Assembly (NCBI GenBank): GCA_937871635.1
Contig: CALMNS010000712.1
Location: 1 to 7,900, forward strand
Reading direction: 5' to 3'
Source: an uncultured Solirubrobacter sp.
GTDB lineage: Bacteria; Actinomycetota; Thermoleophilia; Solirubrobacterales; Solirubrobacteraceae
Length of the DNA stretch: 7,900 bases
Both the position numbers and the translations under genes were made by a program. Position 1 is the stretch's first letter, and every line of letters starts with the position of its first letter. Positions 1 through 6,234 of this stretch are shown here, in pieces. A model generated the notes under the pieces. That model saw only the letters and a program-made list of their open reading frames with translations, ran no database searches and was not told the DNA's origin.

Positions 1-21
1 CACGCCCACTAGGGCCGCGTT

Positions 22-43
22 CCGCGGGGCCCGCGCCCCGCGG
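22..43. repeat. perfect GC inverted repeat ahead of the first gene
   Basis: An 8-bp arm CCGCGGGG (22-29) is followed by a 6-base loop and the exact reverse complement CCCCGCGG (36-43). It lies between a TAG at 10-12, which could end an upstream gene, and the GTG start at 49. There is no T-run after it, so a classical intrinsic terminator is not supported. Actinobacterial terminators often lack the T-run, so termination or processing remains possible. In such GC-rich sequence short inverted repeats also arise by chance. Confidence 0.35.
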
Positions 44-48
44 CCCGC

Positions 49-861
49 GTGCGGCATGATCCGCCCGGCGTGCCCGCCTTCGCGACCCTCCGCTACGACC
101 TGGCCCCGACGGGCGTGGCCACCATCGCGCTCGACCAGCCCGACACGCGCAACGCCCTCTCCGACGAGCTGCTCGACGACCTGCTCGCCGCCTTCGCCGC
201 CGCCCGCGACGACGAGGCGGTGCGCTGCGTGGTGCTCACCTCGACCCACGACAAGGTCTTCTCCAGCGGCGGGAACCTGGCGGGCTTCGCCGCCGACCTC
301 CCGCTGATCCACAAGCACGCGGCGACGGATCGCTTCCCGCGCCTGTTCCGGCTCATCGGGGAGCTCGGCAAGCCGACCCTCTGCGCCGCGAACGGCCACG
401 TGCTGGCCGGGGCGCTCGGCGTCGCGCTCGCCTGCGATCTCATCGTGGCGAAGGCCACCGCGCGCTTCGGCACGCCGGAGATCGAGGTCGGCGTCTTCCC
501 GTTCATGATCATGGCCCTGATCTACCGCAACGTGCCGCGCAAGAAGACGAACGAGCTGCTCCTCCTCGGCGAGCAGATCTCCGCCGCGGAGGCCGAGCGG
601 ATCGGCATCGTCAACCGGGTGGTCGCCGCGGACGAGGACTTCGAGGCGGCGGTGGCCGGCTGGGCCGAGAAGCTCGCCGCCCGCTCGCCGGTCCTCATGC
701 GGCTGGGCAAGGACGCGATGTTCCGCTCCCAGGACATGGCCTTCGCCGACGCCCTCGAGTTCCTCCACGCCCAGCTCACGCTCGCCTTCTCCACCGAGGA
801 CCTCCACGAGGGCGTCCGGGCGTTCTTCGAGAAGCGCGAGCCCGTCTGGACGGGCCGGTGA
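49..861 (+). CDS. enoyl-CoA hydratase/isomerase family protein
   Basis: A crotonase-fold enzyme of 270 aa, normal length for the family, acting on CoA thioesters in the cytoplasm. The first oxyanion-hole region is SSGGN (72-76). The second region runs from AANGH (113-117) through GALG (121-124) to CDLIVA and GTPEIEVG (141-148). The C-terminal EGVRAFFEKREP (253-264) is typical. Rat-type hydratases use two glutamates. Here the second is present (Glu144 in PEIEVG), but the first aligns with Gly124. The activity could therefore be hydration with altered chemistry, isomerisation or another crotonase reaction. The start is uncertain: GTG at 49 gives 270 aa, and GTG at 70 gives 263 aa and sits closer to the conserved core. 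Neither has a visible Shine-Dalgarno. The gene overlaps the next by GTGA, so they are cotranscribed. Confidence 0.88.
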   Translation: MRHDPPGVPAFATLRYDLAPTGVATIALDQPDTRNALSDELLDDLLAAFAAARDDEAVRCVVLTSTHDKVFSSGGNLAGFAADLPLIHKHAATDRFPRLFRLIGELGKPTLCAANGHVLAGALGVALACDLIVAKATARFGTPEIEVGVFPFMIMALIYRNVPRKKTNELLLLGEQISAAEAERIGIVNRVVAADEDFEAAVAGWAEKLAARSPVLMRLGKDAMFRSQDMAFADALEFLHAQLTLAFSTEDLHEGVRAFFEKREPVWTGR

Positions 862-1658
862 TCTCGCTCGTCGCGATGCGCTGCCGGACGTCGGACCGGA
901 CGGCCGGCGGGGGGCGCGGGGCGGAGGCGCTGTGCGCGACCCTGGCCGAGCGCTTCGGGCTCGAGGGGCGCACGATCGGGACGCCGGGCGAGCCGCACGA
1001 CGGCACGTGGGACGGTGACCTGCGCGACTCGCGCGGCTGCCTGCTCGAGGCGGGCGGCCAGGTCGACGACGCGCTGGGGCGGGGGGACACCCCCGTGCTC
1101 CTGGCCAGTGACTGCTCGATCTGCATGACCACGCTGCCGGCCGTCGTGCGCCACGTCCCCGACGCCCGGGTCCTGTGGCTCGACGCCCACGGCGACTTCA
1201 ACACGCCGCAGACGACGGGGTCGAGCTTCCTGGGCGGGATGTGCCTCGCGGCGGCGTGCGGGCGGTGGGAGGCGGGACTGGCCGACGAGACGCTCGAGCC
1301 CGCGCGCGTCCTGCTCTGCGGCGTGCGGGACCTCGATCCGGGCGAGCGGGCCGAGCTCGAGCTGGCCGGGGTGCCCGGCGTGGCGCGGCCGAGCCAGGTG
1401 CCCGACCTCCTGCGCGATGAGCCCGTCTACCTGCACCTCGACCTCGACGTGCTCGATCCGGGGATCTTCCCGGCCCAGTTCCCCGTCGACTACGGCCTGT
1501 CGTTCGCCGGGTTGCGGACGCTGCTCGCCGAGCTGGCCCGGGCGGCGACCGTGGTGGGGGTCGAGATCACCGCGTTCGAGGCGCCCGAGGACCCCGCGGA
1601 GCGCGCGCGGCTCGCCGAGGCGGTGGCCGAGGCGATCGCCCCCGTGCTGGTCGCGTGA
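858..1658 (+). CDS. arginase/agmatinase-fold (ureohydrolase family) protein, atypical active site
   Basis: A 266-aa protein of the size and fold signature of manganese ureohydrolases, which release urea from arginine, agmatine or guanidino acids. Two of the three metal motifs are intact: DAHGDFN (109-115, Asp109, His111, Asp113) and LDLDVLDP (194-201, Asp195 and Asp197). The first motif, normally GGDHS, reads ASDCS (83-87), so Cys86 replaces the usual metal-binding histidine. Near the C-terminus, VEITAFEAP (235-243) stands where arginases have a segment with the guanidinium-binding Glu, and the match is ambiguous by one residue. Substrate therefore cannot be assigned, and urea release is not assured. 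The GTG start at 858 overlaps the stop of the previous gene and gives a full first beta strand (MISLVAMRC). An ATG at 876 would cut that strand. The stop overlaps the next start. Family membership is fairly sure, function is not. Confidence 0.82.
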   Translation: MISLVAMRCRTSDRTAGGGRGAEALCATLAERFGLEGRTIGTPGEPHDGTWDGDLRDSRGCLLEAGGQVDDALGRGDTPVLLASDCSICMTTLPAVVRHVPDARVLWLDAHGDFNTPQTTGSSFLGGMCLAAACGRWEAGLADETLEPARVLLCGVRDLDPGERAELELAGVPGVARPSQVPDLLRDEPVYLHLDLDVLDPGIFPAQFPVDYGLSFAGLRTLLAELARAATVVGVEITAFEAPEDPAERARLAEAVAEAIAPVLVA

Positions 1659-3211
1659 GCCTGCTCCGCCCGCTGGTCGAGGAGCTCGAGGAGCGGCGGA
1701 GGGTCGCGCGCCTCGGCGGCGGCGAGGAGCGGATCGCCCGCCAGCACGCCGCCGAGAAGCTGACCGCCCGCGAGCGCGTCGCCCTGCTGATCGACGAGGG
1801 CACCTTCACCGAGCTCGGGCTGCACGCGGGGATCCACCACTCCGTCCGCGGGCTCGAGGACAAGCAGGCCCCGGCCGACGGGGTGATCACGGGCTACGGC
1901 CGCGTCGACGGGCGGCTCGTGGCGGTCGCCGCCTACGACTTCACGGTGATGGCGGGCTCCATGGGCATGACCGGCGAGCTCAAGGTCACGCGCCTGCGCG
2001 AGCTGGCCCTCTCCAAGCGGATCCCGTTCGTCTGGCTGCTCGACTCGGCCGGCGCGCGCATCCAGGAGGCGGTGGGCTCGCTGTTCGCCGGGTCCGGGTT
2101 CCTGTTCCGCGAGGAGGTGACCGCCTCGGGCGTCATCCCGCAGGTGGCCGCGCTGATGGGCCCGTGCGCGGCCGGCACCGCGTACATCCCGGGGCTCGCC
2201 GACTTCGTCCCGATGGTCAAGGGGCGCGGCTCCATGGCGCTGGCCGGCCCGCACCTCGTCCGCGCGGCGGTCGGCGAGGAGGTCACCCAGGAGGAGCTCG
2301 GCGGCTCGCGGGTGCACTGCCGCAAGTCGGGCGTCGGGGACCTCGAGGTGCGCGACGACGAGGAGTGCGTCGCGCGCATCAAGGAGTACCTGGGCTACTT
2401 CCCCTCCCACTGCGAGGAGCCGCCGCCCATCCGGATCGGATCCCCCCCACCCGCCGCGCCCGACCAGGCGCCGCTGCTCGACGTCCTCCCGGAGTCCAAC
2501 CGCCAGCCGTACGACATGTACGACGTGGTCGGGACGATCGTCGACGACGGCGAGTGGCTCGACCTCAAGCCCCAGTGGGCGAGGACGATCATCACCTGCC
2601 TGGCCCGGATGGGCGGCCGGCCCGTGGGGATCGTCGCCAACCAGCCCAGGCACCTCGGCGGCATCCTCGACAACGACTCCGCCGATAAGGCCGCGCGCTT
2701 CGTCAACCTCTGCAACGCGTTCGGGATCCCGCTCCTGTTCCTGATGGACGTCCCCGGCTTCATGGTCGGCTCGAAGGTCGAGGCGGGCGGGATCATCCGC
2801 CACGGGGCGAAGATGCTCCACGCGGTGGCCGCCGCGACGGTCCCGAAGGTCACCGTGGTGCTGCGCAAGGCCTACGGGGCGGGCTACTACGTGATGAACG
2901 GCCGGGCCTACGAGCCCGACCTGATCGTCGCCTGGCCGAGCGCCGAGATCTCGGTCATGGGGGCCGAGGGGGCGGTCGAGATCGTCTTCCGCCGCCAGGT
3001 CGAGGAGGCCGAGGACCCCGCGGCCAAGAAGGCCGAGCTGATCGCCGCCTACCGCGAGGTCATCGACGTCTACATCGCCGCCCGGAACGCCATGATCGAC
3101 GACGTGATCGACCCGCGGGAGACCCGGGCGACGGTGATCGGCGCGCTCGAGCTGGCCGAGGGCAAGCGCGTCGAGCGGCCGTGGAAGCGCCACGGCGTCG
3201 TGCCGGTGTAG
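1655..3211 (+). CDS. acyl-CoA carboxylase carboxyltransferase (beta) subunit
   Basis: A 518-aa protein matching the length and layout of PccB/AccD-type subunits. These move CO2 from carboxybiotin to propionyl-, acetyl- or other acyl-CoA. The N-terminal crotonase-like half has EKLTARERV (34-42), GARIQEAVGSL (133-143) and a long glycine/alanine stretch to YIPG (177-180). The C-terminal half has QPRHLGGILDNDSADKAARF (330-349), DVPGFMVG (365-372), GGIIRHGAKML (378-388) and WPSAEISVMGAEGAVEI (427-443). Tyr412 (KAYGAGYYVM) aligns with the position known to steer acyl specificity (Asp422 in Streptomyces PccB), so the substrate may not be propionyl-CoA. No biotin carboxylase or biotin-carrier subunit is in the window, so the partner must lie elsewhere. 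The GTG start at 1655 overlaps the previous stop by GTGA. The gene converges on the regulator with 24 bases between stops and no clear terminator hairpin. Confidence 0.92.
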   Translation: MSLLRPLVEELEERRRVARLGGGEERIARQHAAEKLTARERVALLIDEGTFTELGLHAGIHHSVRGLEDKQAPADGVITGYGRVDGRLVAVAAYDFTVMAGSMGMTGELKVTRLRELALSKRIPFVWLLDSAGARIQEAVGSLFAGSGFLFREEVTASGVIPQVAALMGPCAAGTAYIPGLADFVPMVKGRGSMALAGPHLVRAAVGEEVTQEELGGSRVHCRKSGVGDLEVRDDEECVARIKEYLGYFPSHCEEPPPIRIGSPPPAAPDQAPLLDVLPESNRQPYDMYDVVGTIVDDGEWLDLKPQWARTIITCLARMGGRPVGIVANQPRHLGGILDNDSADKAARFVNLCNAFGIPLLFLMDVPGFMVGSKVEAGGIIRHGAKMLHAVAAATVPKVTVVLRKAYGAGYYVMNGRAYEPDLIVAWPSAEISVMGAEGAVEIVFRRQVEEAEDPAAKKAELIAAYREVIDVYIAARNAMIDDVIDPRETRATVIGALELAEGKRVERPWKRHGVVPV

Positions 3212-3235
3212 GGGGTCAGGCGGGCGAGCCGGGTC

Positions 3236-3721
3236 CTAGGCAGGGTCGACCATCCCCCAGATGCCCGGGCCGCGCCGCTGCTCGTAGATGAGGTTCGTCT
3301 CCGCGCGGGCGACGGCCGGGTGGGTGGCGAGGTGGTCGACGACGAACTCGCGCAGGTCCTGGGTGTCGGCGGCGGCGATCCAGAGCAGGTAGTCGTTGAC
3401 CCCGGTCATGTGGAAGACGCACAGGACGCCGGGGAGCGCCCGCACCGCCTCGGTGAAGGCCTCGATCTGCGCGCGCTCATGGACGGCCAGGCGAATGGCG
3501 ACGATGGCCTGCAGCGGCCGGCCCAGCGCGGCGAGGTCGACCTCGGCGTGGTAGCCGAGCAGGATGCCGGCCTCGCGCAGCGCGTTCGTGCGGGCCAGGC
3601 AGGTGGACGGCGCGACGCCGACACGCTCGGCCAGTCGAGCGTTCGAGATCCGGGCGTCGGCGCTCAGTTCTTCGAGGATCCTTCGGTCAACGGCGTCGAT
3701 GGGACGGGATTCGTTCGACAT
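3236..3721 (-). CDS. Lrp/AsnC family transcriptional regulator
   Basis: A 161-aa protein with the standard two-part layout. An N-terminal AsnC-type winged helix-turn-helix spans about residues 7-56 (DAVDRRILEELSADARIS, then RLAERVGVAPST as the turn and recognition helix). A C-terminal RAM ligand-binding/oligomerisation domain spans about 66-146, with HMTGVNDYLLWI (104-115) and the closing strand ETNLIYEQ. Family members form octameric or similar assemblies, bind palindromic DNA and sense amino acids. It is divergent from cystathionine beta-synthase, with start codons at opposite ends of one palindrome. I infer that it represses or activates both itself and the transsulfuration genes, with a sulfur amino acid as likely ligand. 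The ATG at 3719-3721 (complement) is the natural start. A GTG nine codons upstream would make it overlap the neighbour. The frame stays open far upstream, but that part is antisense to the beta-synthase gene and not real. Confidence 0.93.
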   Translation of the reverse strand: MSNESRPIDAVDRRILEELSADARISNARLAERVGVAPSTCLARTNALREAGILLGYHAEVDLAALGRPLQAIVAIRLAVHERAQIEAFTEAVRALPGVLCVFHMTGVNDYLLWIAAADTQDLREFVVDHLATHPAVARAETNLIYEQRRGPGIWGMVDPA

Positions 3722-3727
3722 CCGTCC

Positions 3728-3733
3728 ATTGTG
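3728..3733 (-). promoter_or_regulatory. possible -10 box of a leaderless promoter for the Lrp/AsnC gene
   Basis: The minus strand reads CACAAT here, similar to TATAAT. It occupies exactly -12 to -7 if transcription starts at the A of the regulator's ATG (3721). No recognisable -35 hexamer is seen. No Shine-Dalgarno precedes the ATG, and only 36 bases separate the two start codons, which favours a leaderless transcript. Confidence 0.35.
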
Positions 3734-3745
3734 CCGAACGCGTGG

Positions 3746-3751
3746 CACAAT
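3746..3751 (+). promoter_or_regulatory. possible -10 box of a leaderless promoter for cystathionine beta-synthase
   Basis: CACAAT lies at -12 to -7 relative to the A of the ATG at 3758 and is the mirror image of the box on the other strand. The region about 17 bp upstream (3723-3728, CGTCCA) is not a good -35. There is no ribosome-binding site at a workable distance: the GGACGG directly abuts the ATG. A leaderless start is thus plausible but unproven. Confidence 0.35.
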
Positions 3752-3757
3752 GGACGG

Positions 3758-5125
3758 ATGCTTGCCACTGGGGTACGGATCTCTGACTCGATCCTCGACG
3801 CCATCGGCCACACCCCGCTCGTCCGGCTGCGGACGCTCGGGTCCGCCGTGCGCCCGCTCGTCCTCGCCAAGGTGGAGTACCTCAACCCGGGCGGCTCGAT
3901 CAAGGACCGCGCGGCGGTCGCCCTCGTCGACGCGGCGGAGCGCTCCGGCGCGCTGCAGCCCGGCGGGACGATCGTCGAGCCGACGTCGGGCAACACCGGC
4001 ACGGGGCTCGCCATCGCGGCGCGGCTCAAGGGTTACCGGATGATCGCGGTGATGCCCGACAAGGTCTCGCGCGAGAAGATCGACCTGCTGCGCGCCTACG
4101 GCGCCGAGGTGGTCATGACGCCGGCCAAGGCGGCGCGCGGCTCGGGCGAGTCCTACTACGAGGTGGCCGACCGGCTGACCGAGGAGATCCCGGGCGCTCA
4201 CCAGCCCAACCAGTACGCCAACCCGGCCAACCCCGACGCCCACTACCAGTCGACGGGTCCCGAGCTCTGGGAGCAGACGGAGGGCCGGATCACCCACCTG
4301 GTGGTCGGGGTGGGCACCGGCGGGACGGCCACGGGCGCCGGGCGCTACCTCAAGGAGCGCAACCCCGACGTCCAGGTCATCGCCGTCGACCCGGTCGGCT
4401 CGATCTACACGGGCGAGCCCAAGCCGTACCTCGTCGAGGGCGTCGGCAAGGAGTCCTGGCCCGAGACGCTCGACCCGTCGATCATCGACGAGTGGGTGAC
4501 GGTCGGCGATCGCGAGGCGATGCTGATGACCCGCCGGCTCGCCGAGGAGGAGGCGCTCCTGGTCGGGCCGTCCTGCGGCCTGGCCATGCACGCGGCGCTC
4601 GAGGTCGCGGGGCGGATCGAGGATCCGGAGGCCGTGGTCGTCGTCGTCCTGCCCGACGGTGGGCGCTCCTACCTCTCCAAGGTCTTCAACGACGCGTGGA
4701 TGACCCAGTACGGCTTCCTCGAGCGGCGCGACGGCGTCGTCGGGGACGTCATCCGCCGCAAGCGCCAGGGCGCGCCGGTGCTCGTCTCCGTGCGCAGCCA
4801 CGACAAGGTGCGCGACGCCGTCGCGCTCCTGCACGAGCACGGGGTCTCGCAGCTCCCGGTCGTCTCCACCCACGACCCGGAGGCCGTGGTCGGGTCGATC
4901 GGGGAGCGCGGGCTGCTCGCCCACGCCGTCTCGGACCCGTCGCTGCTCGACGCCGACGTGGTCGACGTCATGGAGGCGCCCTTCCCGACCGTCTCCGCGT
5001 CGGACCCGATCGCCGAGGCCATCGTGCTGCTGGCCGGCGAGCGCCAGGCGCTGATGGTCCACGACGACGGGCGGGCGGTCGGGATCGTCACCCGCGCCGA
5101 CCTCCTCGAGTCGATGTCGGCGTGA
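3758..5125 (+). CDS. cystathionine beta-synthase with C-terminal CBS-domain pair
   Basis: A 455-aa PLP enzyme that condenses homocysteine with serine to cystathionine, the first step of reverse transsulfuration. It may also accept O-acetylserine or cysteine. The catalytic domain covers about residues 8-318. It has GHTPLVRL (17-24), the PLP lysine Lys49 in GGSIKDRAA, the phosphate/substrate loop PTSGNTGTG (75-83), NQYANPANPDAHY (151-163), the glycine loop GVGTGGTATG (184-193) and Ser272 in GPSCG. Two CBS repeats follow at about 338-390 and 400-452 (ending GIVTRADLLESM), the likely adenosyl-ligand sensor module. There is no N-terminal heme segment of the vertebrate type. Length is close to the mycobacterial enzyme. 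The ATG at 3758 is the right arm end of the palindrome, and no later start exists before the conserved core. The stop overlaps the next start by GTGA. Confidence 0.95.
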   Translation: MLATGVRISDSILDAIGHTPLVRLRTLGSAVRPLVLAKVEYLNPGGSIKDRAAVALVDAAERSGALQPGGTIVEPTSGNTGTGLAIAARLKGYRMIAVMPDKVSREKIDLLRAYGAEVVMTPAKAARGSGESYYEVADRLTEEIPGAHQPNQYANPANPDAHYQSTGPELWEQTEGRITHLVVGVGTGGTATGAGRYLKERNPDVQVIAVDPVGSIYTGEPKPYLVEGVGKESWPETLDPSIIDEWVTVGDREAMLMTRRLAEEEALLVGPSCGLAMHAALEVAGRIEDPEAVVVVVLPDGGRSYLSKVFNDAWMTQYGFLERRDGVVGDVIRRKRQGAPVLVSVRSHDKVRDAVALLHEHGVSQLPVVSTHDPEAVVGSIGERGLLAHAVSDPSLLDADVVDVMEAPFPTVSASDPIAEAIVLLAGERQALMVHDDGRAVGIVTRADLLESMSA

Positions 5126-6234
5126 GCGAGTTCGCCACGCGGGCGGTCCACGCCGGGCTCGAGCCCGACCCGGCGTTCGGGTCGGTCATCCCCGCCATCC
5201 ACCAGACCTCGACCTACGCCCAGCCCGCCCCGGGCGAGTTCGTCGGCGACTTCGACTATGCGCGCTCGGCCAACCCGACCCGGGCCGCTCTCGAGCGCGC
5301 GCTGGGCGAGCTCGAGAGCGGCCAAGCGTCCGCCTTCGCCAGCGGGATGGCCGCCACCCACGCGCTGATGACGGCGGTGGCCCGCACCGGCGCCCACGTC
5401 GTCCTCCCGGACGACCTCTACGGCGGCACCTACCGCCTGGTCGACAAGGTCCTCGCCCGCTGGGGCCTGCGGTACGACCTGGTCGACCAGACCGACCTCG
5501 ACGCGGTCAGCGCCGCGCTACGGCCCGACACGGCGCTCGTCTGGGTGGAGACGCCGACGAACCCGGGGCTCAAGGTCGTCGACGTCGAGGCGATCGTGGC
5601 CCGCTCAGGCGACGCCCTCGTGGCGGTCGACAACACCTTCGCGACCCCCGTGGTCCAGCGCCCGCTCGAGCTGGGCGCCGACGCCGTGGTCCACTCGACC
5701 ACCAAGTACCTCGGCGGGCACTCCGACACGGTCGGCGGGGCGGTCATTGTCCGCTCGCCGGGCCTGCACGAGGAGGTGCGCTTCGTGCAGAACGCCGTCG
5801 GGGCGGTGCCCGGGCCGCTGGACTGCTTCCTCGTCCACCGCGGCCTGCGCACGCTGCACCTGCGCGTCGCCGCCCACACCGAGAACGGGCGGGCGGTGAG
5901 CGAGTGGCTGCGCGACGCCCCGGACGTCTCCGAGGTCCGCTGGCCCGGGTTCGGCGGGATGGTCTCCTTCCGCCACCCGGACGCGATCGGCATCGCCACC
6001 CGCACGCGGCTGTTCACGCTCGCCGAGTCGCTCGGCGGCGTCGAGTCGCTCATCGAGGTCCCGCAGGCGATGACCCACCAGTCCGTCGAGGGCTCGGCCG
6101 CCGCCGTGGCCCCCGACCTCGTCCGCCTGAGCGTCGGGGTGGAGGCCGCCTCCGACCTAGTGGCGGATCTCGCGGCGGCGGTGGCCGGCGCCGATGCCCG
6201 CGCGCTCAGCGGCAGCCAGCAGCACCACGGCTGA
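5122..6234 (+). CDS. metB: cystathionine gamma-lyase / gamma-synthase (Cys/Met metabolism PLP enzyme)
   Basis: A 370-aa fold-type I PLP enzyme. Visible marks are YARSANPT (46-53), SGMAATHALM (74-83), the segment VDNTFATP (169-176) with Asp170 that pairs with the PLP nitrogen, and the PLP lysine Lys195 in HSTTKYLGGHSD. Glu308 in LGGVESL is the residue shared by gamma-lyases and gamma-synthases, which argues against a beta-lyase. The C-terminal part (MTH, then DLVRLSVGVE at 332-341) has the same spacing as I recall for mycobacterial MetB. The usual MTHAS reads MTHQS here. Sitting one GTGA overlap behind cystathionine beta-synthase, it most likely splits cystathionine to cysteine, 2-oxobutyrate and ammonia. 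Sequence alone does not exclude synthase activity. The GTG start at 5122 has no Shine-Dalgarno and probably relies on translational coupling. The last 78 bases overlap the opposing membrane-protein gene. Confidence 0.92.
   Translation: MSEFATRAVHAGLEPDPAFGSVIPAIHQTSTYAQPAPGEFVGDFDYARSANPTRAALERALGELESGQASAFASGMAATHALMTAVARTGAHVVLPDDLYGGTYRLVDKVLARWGLRYDLVDQTDLDAVSAALRPDTALVWVETPTNPGLKVVDVEAIVARSGDALVAVDNTFATPVVQRPLELGADAVVHSTTKYLGGHSDTVGGAVIVRSPGLHEEVRFVQNAVGAVPGPLDCFLVHRGLRTLHLRVAAHTENGRAVSEWLRDAPDVSEVRWPGFGGMVSFRHPDAIGIATRTRLFTLAESLGGVESLIEVPQAMTHQSVEGSAAAVAPDLVRLSVGVEAASDLVADLAAAVAGADARALSGSQQHHG

Larger units (their letters stand above)
3719..3760. promoter_or_regulatory. 42-bp perfect palindrome bearing both divergent start codons; putative operator
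   Basis: Left arm CATCCGTCCATTGTGCC (3719-3735) and right arm GGCACAATGGACGGATG (3744-3760) are exact reverse complements over 17 bp, with an 8-bp spacer (3736-3743). The outermost triplets are the start codon of the Lrp/AsnC gene (CAT, 3719-3721) and of cystathionine beta-synthase (ATG, 3758-3760). The arms are richer in A/T than the surroundings. Lrp-family proteins commonly bind palindromes at their own divergent promoters, so an operator for the adjacent regulator is the simplest reading. That role is inferred. The symmetry is directly visible. Confidence 0.8.

Noticed and set aside
1..12. TAG at 10-12 as the end of an upstream gene
   Set aside because: Only three codons are visible before it, so no coding claim can be supported, although it would fit an upstream operon member.
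56..307. ATG at 56 as a start for a small protein
   Set aside because: It is a different frame from the crotonase gene, with a serine/proline/arginine-rich shadow translation.
841..854. CCCGTC-TG-GACGGG inverted repeat at the end of the first gene
   Set aside because: The two-base loop is too small for a stable hairpin, it lies inside coding sequence, and translation continues into the next gene.
1417..2688. Plus-strand open frame of 423 codons
   Set aside because: It is an arginine/proline/glycine-rich shadow in another frame of the ureohydrolase and carboxyltransferase genes.
1490..3193. Long open frame of 567 codons on the minus strand
   Set aside because: It is antisense to the carboxyltransferase, which has full family motifs. 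The translation is low-complexity in R, D, G and L, as expected from the reverse frame of GC-rich coding DNA.
3212..3235. Possible bidirectional terminator between the converging carboxyltransferase and regulator genes
   Set aside because: The 24 bases are G-rich and repeat GGGTC, but I could not find convincing paired arms or a T-run.
3320..3757. Plus-strand in-frame extension upstream of the cystathionine beta-synthase ATG, including a GTG at 3731
   Set aside because: It would run antisense through the regulator, and the GTG would make the two divergent genes overlap. The family N-terminus fits the ATG at 3758.
3722..5062. Minus-strand open frame continuing upstream of the Lrp/AsnC ATG
   Set aside because: Only the part from 3721 down to 3236 has domain similarity. 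The rest is antisense to cystathionine beta-synthase and has no family features.
4492..5121. Upstream extension of the gamma-lyase frame through the beta-synthase gene
   Set aside because: The translation is arginine/glycine-rich shadow sequence. The enzyme N-terminus (SEFATRAVHAG) starts at the GTG at 5122.
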